Origin: Muribaculaceae bacterium
GTDB lineage: Bacteria; Bacteroidota; Bacteroidia; Bacteroidales; Muribaculaceae
NCBI GenBank assembly: GCA_024400895.1
Contig: JAKSMA010000008.1
Location: 1-23,765 of the forward strand
Length of the DNA stretch: 23,765 nucleotides
Direction of reading: 5' to 3'
The notes beneath the pieces were generated by a model. The model was not told the origin of the DNA and made no database searches. It was given only the letters and a program-made list of their open reading frames with translations. Of the stretch, positions 7,550 through 14,183 are shown in pieces (positions within the stretch are counted from its first letter, which is position 1; every line of letters begins with the position of its first letter). A program made the translations under genes and the position numbers.

Positions 7550-9361
7550 TTAATTAATTCTTGAGTTCATCATATGACTTTCCATATCTTTGCGTTTCAC
7601 TTCGCCCTTAAGATATTTTTCCATCATCAAACTACCGATAGGCACACCATAGTCGGCACCAAAACCACCGTTCTCTACATAAACGGCAATTGCTATTTTC
7701 GGATTGTTCATTGGGGCGAATCCCATGAATGCAGAGTGGTCGCGGCCATGAGGGTTTTGTGCTGTACCGGTCTTGCCGCAAACTTCAATTCCTTCCAAGT
7801 TAGCCTTTCTACAGGTACCGCCTGTGACAGCTCCACGCATGCCCGCAATGACTTCGGCATAATACTTTTGGTCGATTGTTGGAACTCGCTTGGTCTTGAA
7901 CACTTTAAGAACGCCCACACCTTCGATGTTTTTCACAATGTGGGGAGTGTAGAAGTAGCCGCGGTTGGCGATAGCTGCACATAGGTTAGCAATCTGAAGA
8001 GGTGTTGCCAAAACCTCGCCCTGACCGATTGACACAGAGATAATGGTGTTAGCGTTCCACCCGCCCTTGATATGTTCGTTGTAGTATTTAGAGTTGGGAA
8101 GGAAGCCTCTGCTTTCGAAAGGCAAGTCGATACCAAGTTTTTTGCCATATCCCAATGATACAAGATGATTTTTCCACACCTCAAATGCGTCAGCCACTGT
8201 GCCGTACTTCTTGTTGTTGAGCATATTACGCAAACCCCAACAGAAGAACGCATTACAAGATGTGGTGAGAGCCGGACGCAAATTTAAAGGTGCAGAGTGG
8301 CCATGGCAGCCCACACGCATACCTTTAATAACAAATCCATGGCTACAAGGATACATTGTGCTTGGTGTGATGATACCTTCTTGTTGCAGAATTAGACCTT
8401 GCGAGGGCTTGAATGTAGAGCCAGGAGGATATGCAGCTTGAATTGCACGATTAAAAGTTGGTTTATCGTTGTCTCTAAGCAATTGAACATAATTTTTACC
8501 ACGATCTTTACCAACAAGGAGTTTTGGGTCGTAGGTTGGCGAAGTGACCAACGCGAGTATTTCTCCAGTAGCGGGTTCGATTGCAACAATAGCACCTCTT
8601 TTTCCCCGCATCAGTTGCTCTCCATATGCCTGCAGGTCTAAATCAATGCCCAAGCGGAGATTGTGGCCTGCTTGAGGTTTGATATCGTGTTTGCCATCTT
8701 CGTAATGGCCCTTGATTCTTCCCACATGGTCGCGGATAAGAATTTCTTCACCTTTCACTCCGCGGAGGTATTTTTCATATTCTTTCTCCAGCCCCATGTC
8801 GCCTATGTAGTCGCCGGGGTTGTAGTAGTCGTCTTTTTCTGCTTCCTCTGCGTTTACTTCACGAATGTCACCAAGAATGGAAGCTGCCACAGGCTGCGTG
8901 TAATCACGCATAATGCGTTGCACGATAGAGAATCCAGGGAAGCGATAAAGTTTTTCTTGAATTCTGCCATAATCCACTAGGTTGATGTGTGCGAGGAAAA
9001 CCTGTTCGCTGTAGAAGCGTTTGGTTTCTTTCACTTTTTCGAGCCGCTCATCGAATTCTTGACGGGTGATTTGAAGTGTGTTGCAAAAATCTATTGTGTC
9101 GAAAGGCTTTACGTCTTTCAGAATCACAGTAATGTCGTAGGAAGGTTGATTATATACTATCAACTTCCCTTTTCGGTCGAAAATAAGTCCTCTCGAAGGG
9201 TATATCATTTTATGCACATAAGCGTTGCCTTCCGACTTGTCCTTGTAGGAGTCGTCGACAATTTGTAGCATAAAGAGCCTTACAATGTAGATGCACACGA
9301 GCACTACAATGAAACCTCCAATGACATACTTTCGTTTCTCTAAATTGTAGTCTTTTCTCAT
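7550..9361 (-). CDS. mrdA: Penicillin-binding protein 2, elongasome transpeptidase
   Basis: This class B PBP cross-links side-wall peptidoglycan made by RodA. It has 603 residues with one N-terminal membrane anchor (about 12-33), then the PBP dimerisation domain (~50-220, with SRGLIFDRKGK near 56-66), then the transpeptidase domain. Active-site motifs are intact: Ser315-x-x-Lys318 in PPGSTFKP, Ser368-Cys-Asn370, and KTG at 530-532. Length fits the family. It lies 28 bp after mreD and 5 bp before rodA, in the usual order mreB-mreC-mreD-mrdA-rodA. Nothing suggests resistance-type changes near the motifs. Confidence 0.94.
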   Translation of the reverse strand: MRKDYNLEKRKYVIGGFIVVLVCIYIVRLFMLQIVDDSYKDKSEGNAYVHKMIYPSRGLIFDRKGKLIVYNQPSYDITVILKDVKPFDTIDFCNTLQITRQEFDERLEKVKETKRFYSEQVFLAHINLVDYGRIQEKLYRFPGFSIVQRIMRDYTQPVAASILGDIREVNAEEAEKDDYYNPGDYIGDMGLEKEYEKYLRGVKGEEILIRDHVGRIKGHYEDGKHDIKPQAGHNLRLGIDLDLQAYGEQLMRGKRGAIVAIEPATGEILALVTSPTYDPKLLVGKDRGKNYVQLLRDNDKPTFNRAIQAAYPPGSTFKPSQGLILQQEGIITPSTMYPCSHGFVIKGMRVGCHGHSAPLNLRPALTTSCNAFFCWGLRNMLNNKKYGTVADAFEVWKNHLVSLGYGKKLGIDLPFESRGFLPNSKYYNEHIKGGWNANTIISVSIGQGEVLATPLQIANLCAAIANRGYFYTPHIVKNIEGVGVLKVFKTKRVPTIDQKYYAEVIAGMRGAVTGGTCRKANLEGIEVCGKTGTAQNPHGRDHSAFMGFAPMNNPKIAIAVYVENGGFGADYGVPIGSLMMEKYLKGEVKRKDMESHMMNSRIN

Positions 9362-9389
9362 GGGTGGCTATTTATGTAGTTGACCTTTG

Positions 9390-9908
9390 TTATGACCTTT
9401 TCTCACGACGAGTGTCTACCAAACTGTCGATGCCATAAATGAGGATAAGCGATAACACGAAACTACAAATCACACGAGCAATGGTGAGCAACACATTGTG
9501 GAATGTGAATGCTTGAATAAAGAATATCAGGAAGCAGTAGATGAGCATAAGTGTACCCGCATACTTCATGTAGGTGCCGGTTCCGACACTTTTGCACGAT
9601 GGGATAATATTGCTTGTTTCATCGTCGCGTGTAACGAATGCGTAAAACACCTTGGTGCGAATGGCCGAAACTAGAAGACAAGCCAAAGCGTTCATTCCTT
9701 GTGTGTTATTAAACATGTCGATGGCAAGGCCTGAGAAAAATGCAATAGTGAACACCGCATTCAGCGACATGCTGATTGGCAATCTGAACAGAAGATAAAT
9801 GAAGATAATAGGTGTGGCTACATTGAAGAGCATGATTTTGCTGAATATGACTTGCACCAATACCAGCACCACAAACAGTCCGATGAATTGAATAGTGTTC
9901 TTTGCCAT
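9390..9908 (-). CDS. mreD: Rod shape-determining protein MreD
   Basis: MreD is a small inner-membrane component of the elongasome that links MreC and MreB to the cell-wall synthases. The 172-residue product is almost wholly hydrophobic with five to six membrane helices, begins FIGLFVVLVLVQVIF as MreD proteins do, and carries the GLAIDMFNNTQGMNALA block that resembles the conserved D-x-x-x-x-x-x-G-x-N region. The sequence is weakly conserved in the family, so assignment rests on this, its length and its place between mreC and mrdA. Its ATG overlaps the mreC stop codon by one base (TAATG), so it is translationally coupled. Confidence 0.9.
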   Translation of the reverse strand: MAKNTIQFIGLFVVLVLVQVIFSKIMLFNVATPIIFIYLLFRLPISMSLNAVFTIAFFSGLAIDMFNNTQGMNALACLLVSAIRTKVFYAFVTRDDETSNIIPSCKSVGTGTYMKYAGTLMLIYCFLIFFIQAFTFHNVLLTIARVICSFVLSLILIYGIDSLVDTRREKRS

Positions 9909-10780
9909 TATTTTTTCTCCTCCTTCTTTGCACCACTCGGGTCGTTGTCTTTTGATTCCAATGCTTTCAGCTCAACACGCATCTTGTTGTTTAGCGCGCT
10001 CACATTTTTAAGTTGAGAGAAGTCGGTGCTCAATCTCACTTTCACCGCCATGAAATTGCTTGATTGAGTTTTGTCTTCGCCTTCCACGATGCCTACCATT
10101 ATACCTTCTGGGAACAGTGCTGAATAACCGCTGGTGACGACGCTATCACCTTTAGTGTATTTTCCGTCACGAGGAAGTTCTGTCAAAGTTGCATAGCGAT
10201 AGTCTTCGCCAATCCATTTGAGTGTGCCGAATTTGCCATTCTTTTTCACTTTGCAAGAGAGGCGAATGTAAGGGTTGATGAGCGAAATGATGCGGGCAGA
10301 GTGTTTGCCCACTACATTCACGATGCCCACCACACCATTGTGGCCTACAACGCCCATTTCTGGAACAATGCCATCTTCACTGCCACGGTCTATGGTGATA
10401 AAGTTGGCTGGTTGAGCCACGCTGTTGCTAATCACATTTGCCACTACATAGGTGAAGTCGGGCTTGCTTTTGGCAAGTATACCGGTAGTGTCGGGGATTT
10501 GGAGCTTATAGTTGTTCAACTGTTTTTTCAATTGGGCCACCTCCAACTCCAATTCTGTGTTGCGTGCTTGCAAATCTTCGTTGACTGATTTAAGACCAAA
10601 ATATGAACTGATGCCACTATAGCCTTCATACACGGTGGAACTTATGCCATTGGCCGATGAAAGGTAAACACTTTGCTGATAGGGATTGGACCTGAAAAGC
10701 AAAATGCAACTGATAACTACATAGATGATAAACACAAACCAGGGGACGTGTTTAACTAAAAATTGAAGTAGATTATTCAT
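9908..10780 (-). CDS. mreC: Rod shape-determining protein MreC
   Basis: MreC is a periplasmic scaffold anchored in the inner membrane that activates PBP2. From the ATG at 10780 it has 290 residues: an N-terminal anchor (VPWFVFIIYVVISCILLF), a coiled coil (about residues 65-95, rich in Leu, Glu and Lys), then the double beta-barrel domain (FITIDRGSEDG, GVVGHNGVVGIV) and a charged tail. A further in-frame ATG at 10831 would add 17 residues, but the extra sequence is polar and MreC proteins start just before the anchor, so the shorter start is preferred. It overlaps mreD by one base and follows mreB by 111 bp, an unusually wide gap for this operon that holds a hairpin. Confidence 0.92.
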   Translation of the reverse strand: MNNLLQFLVKHVPWFVFIIYVVISCILLFRSNPYQQSVYLSSANGISSTVYEGYSGISSYFGLKSVNEDLQARNTELELEVAQLKKQLNNYKLQIPDTTGILAKSKPDFTYVVANVISNSVAQPANFITIDRGSEDGIVPEMGVVGHNGVVGIVNVVGKHSARIISLINPYIRLSCKVKKNGKFGTLKWIGEDYRYATLTELPRDGKYTKGDSVVTSGYSALFPEGIMVGIVEGEDKTQSSNFMAVKVRLSTDFSQLKNVSALNNKMRVELKALESKDNDPSGAKKEEKK

Positions 10781-10834
10781 AAAGATTATTACTTCGCTAT
10801 GCTGAAAAGTATCACACCTATAGATACGCATAAG

Positions 10835-10858
10835 AAGGCAATGACGAATCGTTGCCTT
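10835..10858 (-). promoter_or_regulatory. Hairpin in the mreB-mreC intergenic gap
   Basis: The arms AAGGCAA and TTGCCTT (10835-10841 and 10852-10858) pair perfectly. Three further inner pairs follow after one mismatch. No T-run follows on the minus strand, so it is not a standard terminator. It might slow transcription or set mRNA processing so that mreB is made in excess over mreC; that role is inference. Confidence 0.45.
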
Positions 10859-10891
10859 CCTGTGCGATCAAGATAATTCTTTGACGTATTA

Positions 10892-11911
10892 TTATTGCTT
10901 CAAGAACTTGAAGTGCTTGATGTTGCGCAATGCCACACCCGTACCCTTTGCCACAGCGTGCAATGGGTCTTCTGCCACATGGAATGGAATACCAATCTTG
11001 TCGTGCAGACGCTTGTCAAGGCCGCGGAGCAATGCGCCACCACCAGCCAAGTAAACACCGTTGCGAACGATGTCGGCATAGAGTTCTGGTGGAGTTTGTT
11101 CAAGCGCGCTGAGCACTGCTGCTTCAATCTTTGAAATTGACTTCTCGAGGCAGTGGCAGATTTCTTGGTATGAAATGGGAACCTCCATTGGAAGTGCAGT
11201 CATCTGGTGAGGACCATGTACCACAAAGTCTTCTGGTGGGTTGTCGAGTTCAGTAAGTGCAGAACCTACATTGATTTTGATGAGCTCGGCAGTGCGTTCA
11301 CCAACTTTCACATTGTGGGCACGACGCATGTGTTCCATAATGTCTTCAGTGAGGTCGTCGCCGGCAATGCGGATACTCTTGTTGCTCACGATGCCACCGA
11401 GAGAGATAACGGCGATTTCAGTAGTACCACCACCTATGTCAACAATCATGTTGCCTTCAGGAGCAAGTACGTCAAGGCCAATACCCAGAGCAGCTGCCAT
11501 TGGTTCATAAATCATATATACTTCACGTCCACCTGCGTGCTCGCTTGAGTCGCGTACGGCGCGAATTTCAACTTCTGTAGAGCCAGAAGGAATGCAGACA
11601 ACCATTGTGAGCGATGGAGACATCCAACCGTTTTTGCTGCTCACTTTCTTAATCATACCGCGGATCATCATTTCTGCGGCATTGAAGTCGGCAATCACAC
11701 CGTCGCGCAAAGGACGGATTGTGCGGATACCTTCGTGCACCTTTCCGTGCATTTCGCGAGCCTTTTCACCGACAGCAATCATTTTGCCAGTCTTAGCGTC
11801 TTGAGCGACAACAGATGGCTCATCAATCACGATTTTGTCCTTGTGGATAATGATCGTGTTAGCTGTACCCAAGTCGACAGCTATTTCTTGTCTGAATGAG
11901 AGAAATCCCAT
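10892..11911 (-). CDS. mreB: Actin-like cell-shape protein MreB
   Basis: This ATP-dependent filament protein guides side-wall synthesis from beneath the inner membrane. It has 339 residues, the normal length. The phosphate-1 loop is DLGTANT (13-19), phosphate-2 is DIGGGTTEIAV and the adenosine motif is GGGALLRG; the N-terminal MGFLSFRQEI resembles the membrane-binding start of other MreB proteins. It lies 26 bp after purH on the same strand, so it is probably read from the purH promoter as well as any internal one. No separate promoter is visible in that gap. Confidence 0.96.
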   Translation of the reverse strand: MGFLSFRQEIAVDLGTANTIIIHKDKIVIDEPSVVAQDAKTGKMIAVGEKAREMHGKVHEGIRTIRPLRDGVIADFNAAEMMIRGMIKKVSSKNGWMSPSLTMVVCIPSGSTEVEIRAVRDSSEHAGGREVYMIYEPMAAALGIGLDVLAPEGNMIVDIGGGTTEIAVISLGGIVSNKSIRIAGDDLTEDIMEHMRRAHNVKVGERTAELIKINVGSALTELDNPPEDFVVHGPHQMTALPMEVPISYQEICHCLEKSISKIEAAVLSALEQTPPELYADIVRNGVYLAGGGALLRGLDKRLHDKIGIPFHVAEDPLHAVAKGTGVALRNIKHFKFLKQ

Positions 11912-11937
11912 AGTTGTGTTTTCTTATTTTTTAAATA

Positions 11938-13464
11938 TTAGTGTTTGAAGTGGCGAACGCCAGTCATGACCATGGCCACCCCGTTGTTATTACAATATTC
12001 AATGCTTTCGCCATCACGAACTGAACCACCAGGTTGGATGACAGCATCCACACCTTCTTTGTGGGCAATTTCCACACAGTCGGCGAATGGGAAGAAAGCA
12101 TCGCTGGCCATCACAGCTCCATGCAAGTCGTGCTTGAAGTTGTGAGCCTTCTCAATAGCATGCTTAAGTGCATCGACACGTGAAGTTTCGCCCACGCCAC
12201 TTGCAATAAGCATTTTGTTTTTAGCAAGCACAATAGAATTGCTCTTGCTGTGTTTTACCACTTTGTTGGCGAACAACAAGTCGGCAACTTGTTCTGGAGT
12301 CACCGCCTTAGTGGTGCATTGTTTCAACTCTTCAGGAGTTTCAACATGGGTATCGCGTTCCTGAACAAGGGCACCATTCAAAATCGTGCGGCATTGCATT
12401 GCAGGAACTTCGAAATCCTTCATAACGAGGATTACGCGATTCTTTTTCTGCTTCAAAATTTCGAGGGCTTCATCGGTGTAGCTTGGAGCGATACATACTT
12501 CAATGAACACCTTGTTCATTTCTTCGGCAGTGGCAGCATCAATTTCGCGGTTGGTTACATGTACGCCACCAAAGGCACTTACAGGGTCGCCAGCGAGAGC
12601 TGCGTTGAATGCGTCAACAAGCTTTTCTCTTGAAGCTAAACCGCAAGCGTTGTTATGCTTCATAATCACGAATGTGGTTTCGTCGAAATCCTTGATAAGG
12701 TTAACGGCTGCATCAATGTCGAGCAAGTTGTTGTAGCTGATTTCTTTACCGTGGAGTTGAGTGAACATAGCGTCGAAATCTCCGTAGTAGAATCCCTTTT
12801 GGTGAGGATTTTCGCCATAGCGGAGAGTCTTGCTTCCATTCACAGGAAGGCGAAGAGCGCTATTGTCTTCTCCATCGAAGTAGTTGAAAATGTGGCTATC
12901 GTAGGCACTTGATACTGCAAATGCTTCCTTAGCAAACCAGCGGCGTTGTGCCAAAGTGGTTTCAGCATTGCCGTTTTCTTTAAGGGCATCTACGAGTGGC
13001 TTATATTGTGCCTTAGAGGCCACGATCACTACATCGTTGTAGTTTTTAGCGGCTGCACGGATAAGTGAAATGCCACCGATGTCGATTTTCTCAATAATTG
13101 CAGGTTCGTCAGCGCCGCTGGCAACTGTTTCCTCAAATGGATAGAGATCAACGATTACGAGGTCGATTTCAGGAATATCGTATTGTGCAATTTGTTGTTG
13201 GTCGCTTTCGTTTTCGCGACGGTTCAAAATGCCACCAAACACCTTTGGGTGAAGAGTTTTTACACGGCCACCCAAAATAGAGGGGTAGCTTGTGAGGTCT
13301 TCAACGGCTTCACATTCGTAGCCAAGTTCCTGGATGAATTTTTGTGTTCCACCAGTAGAGAGGAATTTTACACCGTTGTTGTTTAACTCTTTCAAAATGT
13401 CTTCAAGACCGTCTTTGTGAAAAACGGAGATGAGAGCGGATTTAATTTGTTTCTTATCAGCCAT
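11938..13464 (-). CDS. purH: Bifunctional AICAR transformylase / IMP cyclohydrolase PurH
   Basis: PurH catalyses the last two steps of IMP synthesis: formylation of AICAR with 10-formyl-THF, then ring closure. The 508-residue protein has the MGS-like cyclohydrolase domain (about 1-140, with FLSTGGT and GRVKTLHP at 66-73) and the transformylase domain (RYGENPHQ 215-222, the Lys-His pair 269-270 in IMKHNNACG, and the C-terminal PGGSVRDGE). Length and motifs are normal. It is the first gene of the leftward purH-mreBCD-mrdA-rodA block. A Bacteroidota-type promoter lies about 100 bp upstream. I looked for a ZTP (pfl) riboswitch, common before purH elsewhere, and did not find its conserved segments. 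Confidence 0.96.
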   Translation of the reverse strand: MADKKQIKSALISVFHKDGLEDILKELNNNGVKFLSTGGTQKFIQELGYECEAVEDLTSYPSILGGRVKTLHPKVFGGILNRRENESDQQQIAQYDIPEIDLVIVDLYPFEETVASGADEPAIIEKIDIGGISLIRAAAKNYNDVVIVASKAQYKPLVDALKENGNAETTLAQRRWFAKEAFAVSSAYDSHIFNYFDGEDNSALRLPVNGSKTLRYGENPHQKGFYYGDFDAMFTQLHGKEISYNNLLDIDAAVNLIKDFDETTFVIMKHNNACGLASREKLVDAFNAALAGDPVSAFGGVHVTNREIDAATAEEMNKVFIEVCIAPSYTDEALEILKQKKNRVILVMKDFEVPAMQCRTILNGALVQERDTHVETPEELKQCTTKAVTPEQVADLLFANKVVKHSKSNSIVLAKNKMLIASGVGETSRVDALKHAIEKAHNFKHDLHGAVMASDAFFPFADCVEIAHKEGVDAVIQPGGSVRDGESIEYCNNNGVAMVMTGVRHFKH

Positions 13465-13559
13465 AATTGTTTGTTAATTGGGCTTCATCAGGCATGATTC
13501 TGAAAAACAAATAATGCTTATGAATCAGCCGAGTCTGCCTATTTGTGCAAATTAGAATA

Positions 13560-13592
13560 CAAAATTATTAAAAAATGAGCAATTAAGCACAA
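13560..13592 (-). promoter_or_regulatory. Putative purH promoter
   Basis: On the minus strand, TAATTTTG (13567 to 13560) matches the Bacteroidota -7 consensus. A TTG at 13592-13590 lies 22 bp upstream as a -33 candidate, slightly wider than ideal. It would give a purH leader of about 85-90 bases. Confidence 0.45.
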
Positions 13593-13785
13593 TATTTCCT
13601 CACATTATTTAATAAAAATAGTGAAAATTGCACAAATAAACAGATTCTTGAGAATGGATAATGTTTCCACCTCCAAAAGAACAAACAGAAAGATGTGGAA
13701 AAATAGGAAAAAATTGTTGGCTACGGTGAAGTGAAAGACATTTTAGAAGTGAAAAATCAGTCTTAACAGTTGTGAGGTGAAAGAA

Positions 13786-13868
13786 ATAGAGTTAGAGAAC
13801 AACTCAAGAGTGAACCACAAAGATATTATTGTGCCAAACCCACATGTCAGAAGTTCGTCTAACTCTAT
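13786..13868. repeat. Imperfect inverted repeat, 15-base arms
   Basis: Arm 13786-13800 (atagagttagagaac) pairs with 13853-13868 apart from one bulged base. The 52-base interval contains a second small hairpin (cacaa at 13816-13820 with ttgtg at 13829-13833). It could be a structured leader or small RNA, a terminator for nothing obvious, or a remnant. Confidence 0.6.
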
Positions 13869-14075
13869 CGATGGTGCAAATTTATTACAAAGAGTTGAAA
13901 ATACAAAATAAATAGAAGAATTGTCATGAGTAATAAAGGCGATGATGGTGACTCAACAACGAAAGGTTATTTATTCAGTGAGGGAAATTCAATGAAAAAG
14001 TACAAACACCCGATGCGGATTTTAGTAAGGTTCAAAAGAATATTGATTTCGCAAAGGTAGGTAGGGTGGTGATAG

Positions 14076-14110
14076 TGGCGTTTTTGTGACAGAATGGCGT
14101 GTTTTGTCAG
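14076..14110 (+). promoter_or_regulatory. Direct repeat upstream of clpB, possible operator
   Basis: Two related copies (tggcgtttttgtgacag at 14076-14092 and tggcgtgttttgtcag at 14095-14110) lie 19 bp apart, nearly two helical turns, 75-110 bp before the clpB ATG. They also contain TGACA and TGTCA as an inverted pair (14087-14091 and 14105-14109). Spacing and position would fit a regulator site or tandem -33 boxes. No good TAnnTTTG -7 box was found, and no CIRCE element. Confidence 0.35.
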
Positions 14111-14183
14111 TGTTTTTGGTTGGGTATGCGAGTTGCTATTAAGGCAATTGAAAGGACATGTGAAATAACGCATGAATTAAAAA

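Larger units (their letters stand above)
13465..14183. other. 719-bp AT-rich intergenic region between divergent purH and clpB
   Basis: No convincing gene was found. A purH promoter lies near the left end. An imperfect inverted repeat occupies 13786-13868. A direct repeat sits 75-110 bp before clpB. Short open frames such as 13926-14060 (44 codons) have no supporting start signal. A further pairing, TGATTC at 13495-13500 with GAATCA at 13522-13527, could form a small hairpin in the purH leader. Confidence 0.6.

Noticed and set aside
10781..10831. Longer MreC start at 10831
   Set aside because: The 17 extra residues are polar and unlike MreC N-termini, which start just before the membrane anchor; the ATG at 10780 fits.
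13465..13600. ZTP (pfl) or other purine-related riboswitch in the purH leader
   Set aside because: The conserved segments of the ZTP motif are not present; only a weak hairpin is seen.
13926..14060. 44-codon plus-strand open frame in the purH-clpB gap
   Set aside because: No promoter or ribosome site, no recognisable sequence, and length within chance for this AT-rich DNA.
13967..14173. 68-codon minus-strand open frame upstream of clpB
   Set aside because: No start signal; covers the clpB upstream region; product has no family pattern.
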